Counted from the first letter of the stretch, positions 1 through 12,744 are shown. The stretch: DNA of 64,000 nt from Bondarzewia mesenterica (GCA_004802705.1 SGPL01000015.1:39162-103161), one strand, 5' to 3'. The notes: generated from the letters alone by a model not told the origin. Numbers and translations are program-made.

Positions 1-3000
1 TNNNNTNNNNGNTNNAGGATATGCGCCAGGTGGAGGAGGCTGGTGCATATATGCTTGAGGAGCTATCAAGTAAGCGTTAGCGTGAGGACATTATACAACA
101 AAAGATGGGGACGAACGCGGCATTTGGCCCATNTGNGGAGACGCGTACATGGCTNNAGAACATAAAATANGTCAGCAGACCGAACGAGGATGTGGTATAC
201 TCACGCTGACCGGTAGGCGGTTGTAGGGAAGTTGGATATTGCATGGGCTGCATATAAGGTCCTGGCATGTAAGCACCAGGAGGAGGAGGAGGCATGCCAG
301 GCATCATTGGCTTTTCATATTGAGATTGTCAGATGTCTCAGAGTGATACACGTGACATAAAACAAACGCACCTGGCCAGGATAACCGTAGGGAGGATAAG
401 CGTAAATGAAACCGCGTGCAGCAGCCTGGGCGGCTGAATCTTCCTCGTAGGAAGGCGGGGGCATGGGTGGCGGGCCAGGTGGGGCCATGTGTGGCGACTG
501 CTGCTGCGGCTGAAGAGGGACCGGCGGGAACAACTGCATGTATCGCTTGCCCTGGTACGGCCACATGGCATCTAACAGCCAACACCATCAAAACACCGAA
601 ACCTCTACAAGACGACCGGATGATTACGCACTGACGGTGGAAGCCTCCGCAACCTTGTTGTACTTGAATGGATTGAAGTCGTCCTTGACATGGACGGGCT
701 GCTTCCTGATTGGTCGTGGACCGAAGAAGGGGTTGGGCGTTGGTGGAGAAGTGGAGGACTATCACAGTAGCTGAGATACCTCATCCACACAGGTGAAGCA
801 TAGAAAACTCACAGTATCAGTCTTGACCTTCGGCGAAGCTGCCCCAGTCGACGGGCTCGCAGTATTTGGTGATGCCTGCAATGCAATAGGTCAGGAAATT
901 GTCATCAAGACTCGACAACGAATGGATCGAAGATGAGTTACAGGTGTAAACGCAACTGCCTTCGGGTTCGGCCTAAACGACGACGCGTTCGCGTTCAGTT
1001 TGTTCGCAGCAGCCTGCTGTGCTGCCGTTGCTGCCTGACCAGTTGACAAACCCGCTCCGTTCTTTGCAGGAGCCGCAGTGTTGACCGCCGGCTTGCTTGG
1101 CTTACCCTTAAAAGGCGGGATAGCCTGGATGAACATACTGATCCTCCCATTCTTTGATGGCTGCTGAGAGATATTTCTTGATGTAGGATCACTTGACTTG
1201 GGTCCCGTGAGAGCAGAACTCGCCGATGTGCTCGTGCTGATGTTCTGCTTTGGGGTGAGTGTGAGAGGCTTGGCAGAAGAGGGCGGCGCGGGTGCAGGCG
1301 CGATGCGGTTGGACGAGGGAGCGGGCGCGAGCAGCGCGGAAGTGGCGCCAATTACACGAGCATGGGTAGACACTGCGTCTCGGTTTGATTTCTCGCGAAT
1401 TTGGCGTTGCTTGTCTTCGTCCTTGGCGAGGATACTCACCAGGTCGTCAGGGATGGGCTTATTCAGCTGTGGCGCCACGTTCGTCAGACCGCAAAAAATC
1501 AATATGCGATCGAGTTCCACGCACCTTAAAGCTTTGGCTGAACTTGAGCAGCTCTGCCATCCGCTTGTCGCGTTCATTCTTCACCAGCGCCTGTCGCTTC
1601 TGCGTCAGCCGCTGTTTCTCGGTCGTCACGAAATCACGGAACGCGGGCAGTGCGTCGACGGCGGGCTGGTAACGACGATCATCAAAGCCAAATCAGTATC
1701 AAAGATCGGAGCAATAAGGCATGTCGAGATCAGGGCAGCGCCTTTCTCACTGTGAGAAAATGACATACCTTATTCGATGAGGCCGAAGGGGCCGGAGATG
1801 GAGCTTTGGATGACGAAGCGCCAGTCGGGGTGAATGACCGGATTGCAGACCCGTCGGGCGCATTAACTGATACTTTCGGGAGATCGACCGCTTTTGCGCC
1901 ATTGACAGGACCCTGCAAGGGGCCTTGTTTACGTGCGCCGGGAGGAACATAGGCATTGCTGCCGCGGACTACGGCACCATACCTACGATATTTCATGAGA
2001 TGGCGAGCAAAGTGACAGATGAAAGGACCCACTTTTCCTCCTCGTCCCCGCCATTGCTGTCAACGTTGTTCATCACGCGCTCTTCAGCGATATGCACGTT
2101 GTTCGTCATGGACTGTCACACAAATCAGCTTGATGGTCCAACACATGTGCAGCTCAAGACTCACCAAATTGATCTCGTTTGCGAGTTGCTGTGCCTTCCT
2201 CTCGCGCTCCTTAAAGTCTGCAGCCGAGCGATCCAGCTTCGTAGTGTATACATCCTCGTCAAACTGAGTCTTGACACCGAACAGCTTCTCGTTGGCTGCA
2301 AACTGATCCCAGCCATGTGCGCCCGACGCACCAGGCCCAAAAGTGATATCGTCCGTGTGCCCGTGAGTGCCCGTGCTGAACGCCTGCGCGTGCATGCCCG
2401 GGGGAACGTCGTCCGCCCAAGCCTGCAACTCGCGCTGGCGGACTTGGCCCTTTTGACTGATGTCTGTGTCAATCTTAAATGCTAAAACGTGGGCGCGAAA
2501 GAGTAAGTACGACAAAAAGGCGCAGAGTGGGTGGTAGCGCACAGTCACCGTTCGGGGCCTTGGCGTCGGCGGGGCCCGAAGACCAAGTGTCGATGTTCGT
2601 GGAGGCAATAAAGATCGAGTCTTTAAGAGGGGCTCCAGGCGTAGAAATTTCTTTGACGTCACGGAGGCTGACGCCAGTCGTGTCGCCCTCACTACTGGTG
2701 GAAGCAATGACGCCTTCATATCGTGAACCAGACTTGGTCGACAGCGTGATAGTGGTGCCCTATGGTAGGCTCGTAAATTGAACTTGGAAAGACCAGAGGG
2801 TCTTCCGTAAGATGTTGGGTGCTCAAGCTTTCGACTTGGTATGATCATCCCTTATGAAGTACAAGGGCACCTCGTTGCACCGAGCGCCCGCCTGCAAACC
2901 AGGCGTGGCGTACCCACGGAAGACCCTCGACGGATAGAGAAGGAAAAACGCACCGTCAGACCGCCGAGAGCTAGAAGATTCTTATCTTGCGTGGCGTCCG

Positions 3001-3258
3001 GCCGTGAGCCATTGACCTGGCCTAACGGCGGGAATGCGCCAGGCGTCCCCGACGCAGGAGATGCAGCGGGAAGTCGAGGACTGTTTCCCGCTGGAGAGAA
3101 CGCAGAGGAAGGACGCCCGGGGCCCCAAGCAGAACGGCTGCAAGCAACAACATTGTTCGGTCAGGAGATGCAGGGCGGGTCAGTGCGACAGAAACAAACC
3201 GAGGGCCGGCATCATTCGATTTCTTCGCGGGCTTCTGCTGTCGCACAGAGGTTGCCAT
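1..3258 (-). CDS. PBP1: Ataxin-2 / Pab1-binding protein homologue (3' end off the left edge)
   Basis: Reading leftwards from an ATG at 3258 (MATSVRQQKPAKKS), spliced exons give an Sm-like domain at about 2570-2765 (GTTITLSTKSGSRYEGVIAS, then GVSLRDVKEI and PGAPLKDSIFIA). An LsmAD domain follows at about 2160-2480 (WDQFAANEKLFGVKTQFDED) and then the motif NAYVPPGARK. A PAM2 motif near 955-1002 (LNANASSFRPNPKA) should bind the MLLE domain of poly(A)-binding protein. The C-terminus is Pro/Met/Gln-rich. This domain order is that of ataxin-2/Pbp1, which acts in mRNA polyadenylation, stress granules and TORC1 control. Ambiguous bases occur in the first 170 nt and no stop codon is visible, so the gene is partial. 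The family call is firm; individual exon edges, especially the first two, are less so. Confidence 0.85.
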
Positions 3259-3545
3259 GTCGAAAATTCAAGTGAAAAGATGGAAAGATAAAGAAAAGAA
3301 AGAGGCAGAAACAAGACAGAGAAGGGGTTGCGGATTGAGAGCAAGAAACGATAAGCGAGAAAGAGAAGAGAGAGAGAATGAAGAGGAGCGAGCAGCCTAC
3401 GAGAAGTTGGAAAGAAAAGCGACGGAGGGCCCGATGGAAAGCGAAGAAAGAAGTAGATGGTGTGCTGTCGCTACGGGTTGCCTGCGGTCAAAGACTTTGC
3501 GAAAGAGGAGAAGGGGAGGGTGTGCGGTATGCGACGATGTGCGCG
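3259..3545 (-). promoter_or_regulatory. Pyrimidine-rich leader/promoter of PBP1
   Basis: On the + strand this stretch is strikingly purine-rich (runs of GAAAG, GAGAGA, AAGAAAGAGG) for roughly 200 nt directly before the PBP1 start, so on the coding strand it is CT-rich. CT-rich blocks just upstream of start sites are a common promoter feature in filamentous fungi. Its role as promoter or 5' UTR is inferred from position and composition only. The rest of the 3.5-4.0 kb spacer shows nothing else I can name. Confidence 0.4.
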
Positions 3546-4031
3546 CTCTGGTCGAGGTATACAACCCTTCCAATATCTTCCAAACTAACTCTCGATACAG
3601 GACCCCAGCTACCTCCCGTTGCCATCCCATGTCTTCTCACTCTCATTCTTCCAACGTGCGCTCATTTCTGTTCATTCAACTATCCTGTCAGAACAGTCAG
3701 AACAATTATTTTTCTCATGCTGTCATTTTTTTTCGACGGCTTCCACTCTGAAGATAAGAATCAGGGAAGGACATGGCCCGTGCAGAGTGCCAACGGAAAT
3801 CCGGGGTCCTGACTCGAGGCAATCAACTAGCCAATCAGATGCATCTCAGACCTTCGACCCAGACTTTGCCTCCGACTGCAACAGGCATTACAAACAACAT
3901 ACTCGGTCTCCAAATTTCCTCATAGTACTCCCGCAGCCCATTTTTCGAGCATGTCAGTGTTTATTGCGCGACTACGCACCACTCGATTGGAATAGAACGA
4001 CAGGACCTCAAGAAGAAAAAAGAAATAGGGA

Positions 4032-6338
4032 TCACGACAAGCTGCTATCCTTCAGTAAATGCGCCAACACCCCCTGCTCAATCGTAGTCTCCCACAACTC
4101 CACCTTTGCCCTCTCCAGCTCCGCAACCAACTGCTGTCTGCGCTCCCGCGCACGCCGGATTGTCTCCTGCTTGTTCTGCGACTTGCCGTTCGCGAGAGGA
4201 TGTTGGCTGAGCAGTCTCGGGTCCAGAACAGAAAGCAACCGCGCAGTTGATGTCAGCGCGGGGACGGCGCTCGGTGCCTGTGTCGAAATTGTAGATGGAG
4301 AACGTGCCGGTGTGAACGCTGGGCGAGAGATGGGAGTGATAAGTGGTTGCGTGGCTGCTGGCAGGACATTAAGGTTCAACTGCGGTGCCCGATAGGTAGT
4401 CGGCATCGGGACGTGTTCCGGCGTCTGTGCTGGCGCGTGGCTTTGCTGCTGTTGAGGCAGAGAAGACGTCGGAGGTGGGTGAGGTGCCGCTGGAACCATT
4501 TGAACCATTTGATCGTTCACTACACTCGGTCGTCTGAACATCGGCGGACGTCGATTTAGATGTGACCGAAACATACCTTGCTCTCCGCGATAAATTTCTG
4601 GTTCCGTATACGGTTCATCCCACTGAGGCGTCAGCGGGTCGGCAAGTGAGCTCGTTGATGCTATAGGCGATGGCGCGAGAGCCGGTGTGGGGGATGCCAG
4701 TGTGGGGTTAATCAACGGACCTGACTGCGACGGGCTCGGCTGTTGAATAGCGGTGGAATCAGGGTTGGATAGGGCCATGAGAATGGGATCGATCATGAAG
4801 TCCGGAATAAAATTGTTGGTAGACGAAGTGGAAATGGTTTCATGAGTAACTGATGTGTCAATGGACGAAGTTGACTGGGGAAATGCATTGTCGGGTGGAT
4901 TTAAGCCCACCATGGAATACGTGTCGGGATCATTAAGCATGGCAAGAAAATTCTCAAAATCGGCAGCAACGAATTCGTCTGTTGGGGTATTATTGTCTGT
5001 GGGAGCCGATGCTGGACCTGGTGTGGTGGTGAAAGGAACAGTGTTTGAAGACGTCGATGACGAGGAAGAATCGAGCAGAGAAGATAGAAATTGGTCGAAC
5101 GGGGTTGTCTGCGACGGCTCCGGATGTGGCTGAGTATGAAGGTTTGCATCTGGGTGCACAATCGGAGGGGGAGTGGCAACATTGGCGATCTCATCCACTG
5201 TCCACGGTGACGCAGAACGGCTCGCAGGATACAGATAGGATTGTGTCTGAGAATCAAAGCCAGAAGGAGCCTCAGTCCAAGACTGCTGCAGATATGACTT
5301 GGTGGCAGCGCTCCGGGTGGCACCTTGGACGATCCCTGCAAGCTGCGCCAACAACTGCTTCAGCCTCTGCTTCTCCCACTGCGCCCGATACTGCTCTGGT
5401 CCCTCACCCCTCTGGAATGGGTACGGCACATCCCAGTCTGCCGCACCAGCGGGGACCCTGTTCAGTTTCCGACGCTTTCCAGAGGGGGGCTCCGGTCCCT
5501 CGTCAGTTGGAGGTGTATATATTGGCTTTCGAACTTGTCCACTCGTGCTCGCAGCGTTGGACCTGGATATGAGTTGCAAAAGGGACTCGAGAACTGCGAA
5601 TAGATTTTTCTGTTTCACAAGCGTTTTGAGGATAGCATCACCCGAAGGAGGAGGAAGCTGCGATGCATCAACGGTGTAGCGACTACTCTTTCCTATGCGC
5701 GGCTGATTGGTTACATCCTCGATGACGATGGGATTATTCGCGTTCGATCCCTGGGTATTCCGTTTGGACAGGTTTGCGGGATTGACACCACCCACGAGGC
5801 CTGCCAAACCGAGAAGCGCCTGTTGATTGCGTAGGAAATTGGGAGGTGGCGGCTCATCGGGATCAGGGAGATGCATCGGAGGTGGCGGCGGTCGAGGAGT
5901 TGCAGACCTCTGCTTGCCTTTTTTTGATTTCTTCGGAGCTGGCGCCCGCGAAGACGCGCGAGAGGACGTCGCAGACGTTCTGCGAGGTGGTACCGACCCC
6001 GTTCGACTCAAAATTTGAGATTGAGTCGACGTAGAGGCCGTCGGCGTCGGGGATGGAGAATGGGTGGCTGTATGAGGAGAGAGACTACTCAGGAGCAAAA
6101 CTGCCGGATTGAGGGGAAGTTCAGAATGTGATTGGGAACCAGGAAGTGCAATGGTCCCCACATTTTCTGCAGAACTCGGTCCTGTGGGGAGCGCCAGCTG
6201 CGGTGACCTACCTCTGGCCGGCGATGGCGGAGGAGAGCCGAAGAGGGAATCGACATCGTCCTCACTGCCCGGTTGCTCAGGAGTGCTGTCGATTTGCATG
6301 CGCTGTAAGGCAAAGATGGATTGGTGAGACTCTAGCAT
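4032..6338 (-). CDS. Low-complexity, probably nuclear protein of unknown function
   Basis: One long uninterrupted reading frame of about 768 codons, which is unusual in this intron-dense window. ATGs lie at 6338 (MLESHQS) and 6299 (MQIDSTPEQ); a TTACAG just upstream of the second could be a splice acceptor, so the true N-terminus is uncertain. The protein is rich in Ser, Pro, Thr and Gln. It has basic clusters resembling nuclear localisation signals (PKKSKKGKQR, GKRRKLNR), a more ordered middle part (DWDVPYPFQRGEGPEQYRAQ, then EKQRLKQLLAQLAGIVQG) and a helical, charged C-terminus (ELERAKVELWETTIEQG). I do not recognise a named domain. The length of open frame and the patches of non-random sequence support a real gene. 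Nuclear location is inferred. It is divergent from ROM2. Confidence 0.7.
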   Translation of the reverse strand: MLESHQSIFALQRMQIDSTPEQPGSEDDVDSLFGSPPPSPARGRSPQLALPTGPSSAENVGTIALPGSQSHSELPLNPAVLLLSSLSPHTATHSPSPTPTASTSTQSQILSRTGSVPPRRTSATSSRASSRAPAPKKSKKGKQRSATPRPPPPPMHLPDPDEPPPPNFLRNQQALLGLAGLVGGVNPANLSKRNTQGSNANNPIVIEDVTNQPRIGKSSRYTVDASQLPPPSGDAILKTLVKQKNLFAVLESLLQLISRSNAASTSGQVRKPIYTPPTDEGPEPPSGKRRKLNRVPAGAADWDVPYPFQRGEGPEQYRAQWEKQRLKQLLAQLAGIVQGATRSAATKSYLQQSWTEAPSGFDSQTQSYLYPASRSASPWTVDEIANVATPPPIVHPDANLHTQPHPEPSQTTPFDQFLSSLLDSSSSSTSSNTVPFTTTPGPASAPTDNNTPTDEFVAADFENFLAMLNDPDTYSMVGLNPPDNAFPQSTSSIDTSVTHETISTSSTNNFIPDFMIDPILMALSNPDSTAIQQPSPSQSGPLINPTLASPTPALAPSPIASTSSLADPLTPQWDEPYTEPEIYRGEQGMFRSHLNRRPPMFRRPSVVNDQMVQMVPAAPHPPPTSSLPQQQQSHAPAQTPEHVPMPTTYRAPQLNLNVLPAATQPLITPISRPAFTPARSPSTISTQAPSAVPALTSTARLLSVLDPRLLSQHPLANGKSQNKQETIRRARERRQQLVAELERAKVELWETTIEQGVLAHLLKDSSLS

Positions 6339-6676
6339 GATGAGTATGTTTGATCGCAATATGCACCTTTCACAAGTGTGCGCCAGAATGGCTAAGCACT
6401 TGGTAGGACTATCGGCGCACGAAGGAAAAAGTTTCGATGGTCAATCGTTTTGAAGGGGTAGACGCGTCCAGATCTACTTGATACGCAATGAGCTTTGCGA
6501 CGAGATGTGAAGCAAAATAACGAAACGACCTTAACGTGGAGGACTTGTGACCTGCGGATGAAATGCGGACGATGTGTAGCAATTTGAGTTGTTGGAGTTG
6601 TGTGACCAGGACGAGGTCGTCAAAAAGGAGATGAGAGACGCGCGTCAACAGAACCAAATACTTCTGACTTCAATTG
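6339..6676. other. Divergent intergenic region
   Basis: About 340 nt between the unknown low-complexity gene and ROM2, presumably holding both promoters. I see no clear TATA box. A short minus-strand open frame at 6409-6657 has no recognisable features and could at most be an upstream exon of the left gene. Confidence 0.35.
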
Positions 6677-9600
6677 ATGCGACCTTCAACCAGCACCAGG
6701 CCTCATCCTCATGTTAATATTCCTCAAGGTGCTCTTCCTCCCATAATAGTAAGCCCAGCACGGGGCAGTACCCCGTACCAATTCGAGTCCAATGGAGAAA
6801 CTCACGGCCCTTCAAATTCGTACAATCACTTCTACGCCTTTCCTCAAGCCTCATCTCACAGTACCTCGCATCCTAACTCTGCGAATCTCAATGTCCCGAC
6901 ACGGCCGCGCGCGACCAGCTCGTATGAACCGGACTCGGCTGTCATAGCATTTCCGGAGCCCCAATTACACCGTTCATCCTCGCAGCTCATCAATGGACAT
7001 GAGCCTCGCCCGACTCATCGAACTTCTAAGAGCGAAGTCGTTCCCTTGGAGCCTCCATCTCCACAGTCATCCGTGACAAGCTTCGGCACCTCAAGCATAG
7101 AGGTGATTTCTTTGTTTCAAATTTTCCCCTTTCTGATAGCCCCTTTAATTTCAATCTTCCCTTCAGTCTGATGAGAGTGGTCTGCAGGACGATTTTGCCA
7201 CTTTGAGGTATATTCTATCAGGTCGTAGAATTGTGCTCTCATTCACCTCACGTATTTCTAGCCTCGACTCCGAAGAGGGTCTGCGTCGGTTCCAAGCGGG
7301 GAAGATCCCCGAACGGGACGAGCAGTGGTACAAATTTGTGCCTCCTGAAGCGCGCGACGCACTTGGAAAGCATGAAGTAGAACGGCAATCCGCCATCTTC
7401 GAAGTCTTCACCTCTGAGCGCGATTATGTCAATGATTTGGAGCTGATTCGAGATGTGAGAATGCGGACCCGTTGTATACTTACCGTTATCCGCTTACTCG
7501 TCACGCAAGGTCTTTCTTGACCCTCTCAGAAACGCCCAACCTGAAGTCATACCAAACGAGCGGATCAAGGGTTTTATATCTGAAGTTTTCTGGAACTTAG
7601 GTAGCATACGCGCGCACCATCAGCGTATGCTGGGCTCCCTCTTCGCTCGGCAACGCGAACAACACCCGCTCATTTCAAGTCTTGCCGACATCATATTAGA
7701 TAGTAGGTACCAGTTTGTATCTTTTAATCTACCACTATCATTCATTCAACTTTTGACATGAAGATGCGCTTCTATTTATGTCCGAGTACGAGTCTTACAT
7801 CAAGCACTCACCGTTAGCTCTCGAACGGCATCGCAAAGAGCTCAAACGAAATCCTCATTACGAGAGCTTCATCCAGCAATGCTCACAGGATCCGCGCATA
7901 CGGAAGCGCGACATCAAGACATTTCTCTCACGACCAGTCACCCGTCTGCCGCGATTGAAGCTCCTATTGGAGCGTATCCAGAATGTGACAGACCTGGAAC
8001 ATCCTGACGCAGAGACGCTGCCTCTAGTCCTGACTATCCTTAGCGACTTCATCAAGAGTACGGAACCTGGCATCCTAGCGGCAGAGAGCAAGGTCAAGTT
8101 CTGGGGTGTGTGCGAAAGCCTCGTCTATTCTCGAGGCGAGATCATTGTGAGCAATGTGTGTGTGAGGACAGTATTGCCATTGACTTATATGCATTATCTG
8201 GTCAGGATATGGACCTCTACGATGACAGTCGCACGTTGATCTATTCCAGCCCCTTGGCGAGAAAATCGCGATCGGAGAATTGGAATGGCTGGAGTGAATT
8301 ACTGGTTGTGTTATTTGACAATTACTGTGAGTGGGATATAAAGAGGGTTTTTTCTGCACAGGTATTGATAGACAAGAATTTCTAGTGTTACTGTTGAAAG
8401 AAGAGAAACGTTCCAATGGGGCCATCAGACGCCTGGTTGTCTCTAGGGTGAGTCTTATATGGAACGAATTCGGCGAAGACTAGGCTCACTTTACCCTCAA
8501 GCCTGTACCCCTCGAATATCTCCGCCTAGGTTCTTTCAACGATCCTCCAGACACCCGACGAGAGCGGTCCGAAGATGGGGGTATATTGCAAAGCTTGAGC
8601 TATGCGAGACAAGACGTGTACCCCTTCACCATCTATCATGCGGCAGCCAAGTTGAAGCGACGCTATACGCTTTGGGCACCTACTGTTTCGGTTCGCAAGA
8701 AGTGGCATGACGCTCTTGTGGATGCCATCGGTGTGCGGAAAGTCAGGCAGGATTCGAATATGGTACGCTCGCTGCCTCACTGAAAGCAGAAGGCAGTATG
8801 CTCATGGTATAGTACAGTGGTTCGCGCAGCAACAAGTCAACGACGGGGTTTTCCGGGTCGCTTCGCCGCGCGTCCCCTACAATTCCACGGCAAAGTTGAC
8901 CGGACAGGTCACTTTCGCGGCCCCATTCTGTTTGTTGAATTTTTTTTCTCGTCTGACTGTCTCGCATGCTCACGTGAATTTCACAGCCAGCGGCGGAAAG
9001 AATTTTCTTTCCGTAGGATGCGCGAGTGGTATCTACGTGGGCGTCCGTGGTCAGAATTGTGCGCAGCTCATTGGTTTTAGAATCTGATTAACACTGACTT
9101 CCACTTTTCACAGCGTTCAGAAAAGTCCTCACGTTCTCCAATCCGACGTCGATGGTGGTCCTTCAAGATTTCAATAAGTTCGTTGTGCATTACGAATCGG
9201 CTCTCGTCTCCTACTCGCTTGATGTTCTCGCCCGTGTCGCGCTGGAACAGGCACCCGCGCAGAGCTTGGACGCGTCGAAAGAGCGAGTCGCGCCAAGCGA
9301 TGCCAACGTCATTTTCTTCAAAGCTGGACAGTATGCCGATCGCACTTTGAGTGAGCCAGGTTTCCTGCGGTTTACCGGCATGTCCATTATTGGCTGGATT
9401 GGCTAACAACCCGTTTCTGTTCAGTTTTTTACGCATCGAAGAGCCTTTTCCAGGTCACGCTACACGCGATGGAAGTTGTTGGTGTCTCAGAGACGAACGC
9501 AACTCCAAGGCGAAGTCATGCTGGCCCTCTCGGATTTCGGTCCTTCGGATCAGTGAGTTTCATCCCTTCCTTGCATATCCCTCTTTCTCTAATTCTCCGA

Positions 9601-10356
9601 TATCTTTTACAGCCATTGAATATACCCAGAGACGCGCACGATATCATTTTCTTGATGAAAACCGTGGCCGTCTGCTCTAGCGTAGGCCTCATGACCGTCA
9701 ACCCCACGAAGTTCGTCCAGCTCTCTTATAATTATCATTTCAACTTCTCGATTTTGACCGCATATGTGTACAGTCTTTCCGCTGATGCGTCAACTGTCGT
9801 ACCCGACTTCTCACAGACTAACTCGAATCTGCCGATGCATTCACTGAAGACTCGATGCGATGATGCGAAAGTTCTCGGCATCGTGCGCACCAACAATTCG
9901 GAATTGCTTGTAATCTATGATGGTAAGTCGACATCACAGTAAATAGGTGATATGTGCACTTCGTTGACACCCGATTTATTCTGCTCGTATGAAGGGTTGG
10001 GATGTTACGTCGATAAATACGGCCGACCTTGTCGATCGTCTGGGTATATTCGCTGGGAGACCAAAGCCAAGTCTTATGCCCATCGCGGAGGTCACTTACT
10101 ACTCTTCTCCTCTGAATTCATCGAGGTGAGAAGTATCTCGACGGGGAGATTGGAGCAGGTAATTGAGGGAAGTGCAGTGCGGTTATTGCATTCGGGAATC
10201 ACAGAGAAGGATATGCTTTTGGTCGGGATGAAGGGCAGCCAGGACGACAAGAACGGCACGAGCGAGAAGATTGTTGAATTGTTGCAGACGTCGGAGATCA
10301 CGGCGCCCACACCACCCATGGCCATCGATGCTATCTGGGACGAATGGGACATGTAA
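6677..10356 (+). CDS. ROM2: Rho1 guanine-nucleotide exchange factor (DH-PH-CNH)
   Basis: A multi-exon gene starting at ATG 6677 (MRPSTSTRPHPHVN) and ending at TAA 10354-10356. After a Ser/Pro-rich N-terminus comes a RhoGEF (DH) domain at about 7370-8110: EVFTSERDYVNDLELIRDV, then RDIKTFLSRPVTRLPRLKLL and ILSDFIKSTEPG. A PH domain follows at about 8500-8765 (FTIYHAAAKLKRRYTLWA, then KKWHDALVDAI). A citron-homology (CNH) domain occupies about 8820-10340 (FVVHYESALVSYSLDVLARV, GCYVDKYGRPCRSSGYIRW). This order is that of fungal Rom1/Rom2, which activate Rho1 at the plasma membrane in the cell-wall-integrity pathway. The extended N-terminus and DEP domain of some family members were not seen, so upstream exons cannot be excluded. 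At least ten introns are implied. Confidence 0.88.
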
Positions 10357-10822
10357 TATGCATTTACAGCGATGGACTTCCGTGATTTGATTCTTTATTT
10401 ATTTTATCTTGTTGTAAGTTACGTGGAGTACATGTCAGTAGTAGTTCGATTACTGTATCGATTACTGTACGGGATACGACACACTATCAGAATTATGTTG
10501 GACGTTGGCATACTGTAGTATTGTCGAGTGTGGCGCATGGAATGTATCACACACTAACCAAGACACGTCTCTAGAGGGATCCAGACGCATCACTCTTTTT
10601 GTCAAGTTTGCTTTTCAACAGCAGAAAAATGACAATCAGTCGACAACATAGCATCGGCTCTTCGCGGGCTCATTGCAAGCCCCTGTCATCAAATTCCAAG
10701 ATACATGATAAGCCAATCCTAACAAGACTTCACCAGAGGTATCATCAATCCAAGAGACCACTTAAAAAGAAAAGAAAACATCACGGGCCACAGTCGGGGT
10801 AAAACTTGAAGGAGGTCAAATT

Positions 10823-12552
10823 CAGGCCTTGACAAAGGTCGTCATGCCTTGAAGGTTGTCCTTGCCTGAAACAGAGATTCGTCAGATGCTCATCTTCCGG
10901 TACAACACTTCCAACTTACTGATGCTGAGCCCAACCTTAGAAGCCGGGCCGGCAATGTCGAGAGTCTGAATATTCTTCGCTTGGCCGGGGGCATTCAAAG
11001 AAAGGACAGAGATGGCCGTTGCATTGGGTTGCAACACGTACATAAAGCTTCAGAGAAAGAAAAATGAGTTACAGGAAGTTTGGATGCACGGACATCGCAG
11101 CGTACTCGTTGTTGCCAACTGTGGCGATGTCATTGTCGATTGTAGCAGTCCCATTGCCCTGAGGATATTGCTATGAAAAAAAAAGGCGTGTTTGATTAAA
11201 GCTAACGGTAGAATACAGTCGGTGGTTGCGATATACCTTGACGACAGTGCCCTTCAGGTTAACGTCGACATTGACCTCGGTCACTATAGAGGTTATAACG
11301 TCGGTCAGGTAGAAGTTTCCCGTCTTGCTGCTGAAGCTGGACCAGCACGTTGCGCCTTGCCCGTCGATCGGCACCACACTTGATTTGCTGCTGTTCGAAG
11401 ACGCGGCCGTGATGTCAGTGAAGTCGAAGATATCAAATCCAACACCAGCGTCTGTAGCCAAAATCGCATTCTTTCCGGGGATCACGGTCTGCGCGACGGC
11501 GTAAGTACAAAAACCAACAGAAAGGGGATTTGGCTACCATGGAGAAGGGTAGAAGACCGCCCTTCTGGGGAGCAATTTGAGTGGCCTTCTCTGAGAGGCT
11601 GCCATCTGCGGCAACGGCAAAGACGGCTAAGAAGCCAGGCGTCGGGGGCGTTCCCTTGACAGAGGCCACGAGGTTCTTGCCGTCCTCCGTGAAAATTACG
11701 TGGCTCACAGTGCCTGCAGGGCCAGTAGCTGGAGTAGTCTGGTTAAGACCGAGCGAGCGAAGAGTATTGTTCATGGCCACCAGACCCAACTTTTGGTCAA
11801 CGGAGTAGCAGCTGAGAAATTCTTGTTGGTATATGTCCTTGTGTAGAGATCGTTGCGAGACTCACTTAACAGTGTTGACCGTTCCACCGTTCAACACGCA
11901 CACTTGGTTCCCAGCCTTGTTGATAGCCAGGGAAACAGGAAACTCGCCTTCACTAGAGACAGGAGTGCCTAGCTGAGATATCTCGGACGGGTTATTCTGG
12001 TTGATCGAGAACACAGATACCGTATTGAGCCAGGCTGAAGTGACGCAAAGTGACGTACATCATCAGCATTCTAACAAGCGGACGGCGGGCGAAGCGACTT
12101 ACATTAACTGTTGCGAGGATTTTGCCAGAAGCCGACGCCTTCACAGCGCCTTGGGAGAACAGCGCATCGGGACCAACGGAAATACCATGAGATCCACGCC
12201 CTCCAGCGTGAACGGCCCTTGCCAGTGTCTTCAAATATTCAGTTCATAAACCAACAACAAAGGTACGCAAAATTTACAAGTTGACCGTCTGTGCCGATGT
12301 TAGCCGAGACGACAAAGTTGCCTTCTGGCTGATTGGTGATGACTGAAATCAGGCAGGGTTCAGCAAATTGAGACGACTCGGGAGGAGATGAAAGGAGTTG
12401 CACTCACAATATGCTGCACCCACGATACCGTTCGAAGTCGAGTTATTCATGACTTTGTCTTTTCCAAACGCGCGCGGAAAAAGGGGACGTCCGGAGACCA
12501 CAGCAGACGTCACCAGCGCGGAGAGCATGCAGAATGTCGTGGTGAACTTCAT
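10823..12552 (-). CDS. Secreted lactonase-like beta-propeller protein
   Basis: The ATG at 12552 opens a signal peptide (MKFTTTFCMLSALVTSAVV), followed by RPLFPRAFGKDKVMNNST. Spliced exons then give repeated propeller blades: HAGGRGSHGISVG, SVFSINQNNPSEI, SLAINKAGNQVCVLNGG, SHVIFTEDGKNLVASVKG, GFLAVFAVAADGSLS and NFYLTDVITSIVTEVNVD. The protein ends GMTTFVKA before a TGA at 10823-10825. The pattern resembles the fungal 3-carboxymuconate-cyclase/lactonase-like seven-bladed propellers that many basidiomycetes secrete, but no catalytic residues can be assigned by eye and the substrate is unknown. About eight introns are implied. A TATA box lies about 185 nt upstream of the start. Confidence 0.75.
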
Positions 12553-12735
12553 TGTGATGACACGAAACCAAGTCAACAAACAAGATATCAGTAAAAGGTA
12601 GAACAAAGGTCAAATGTCGACCAGCGGCGGAAAGAATGGAACAGAAAAGAACGGAGGAACGAGAGCACAGCACTCGAGAGGCCTGACTAAGATAAGAGGA
12701 TGGGGGTAAGGCATCAAACTAGCATGTTCGGGGGC

Positions 12736-12744
12736 TTATATACG
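12736..12744 (-). promoter_or_regulatory. TATA box of the secreted propeller gene
   Basis: On the minus strand the sequence reads GCGTATATAAGCC about 185 nt before the ATG at 12552. A canonical TATATAA in a GC-balanced context is consistent with a strongly expressed secreted protein gene. Assignment is by position only. Confidence 0.55.

Noticed and set aside
3257..3812. Lys/Arg/Glu-rich + strand frames before PBP1
   Set aside because: They are read from the purine-rich tract, so the charged composition is a by-product of the DNA, not of a protein.
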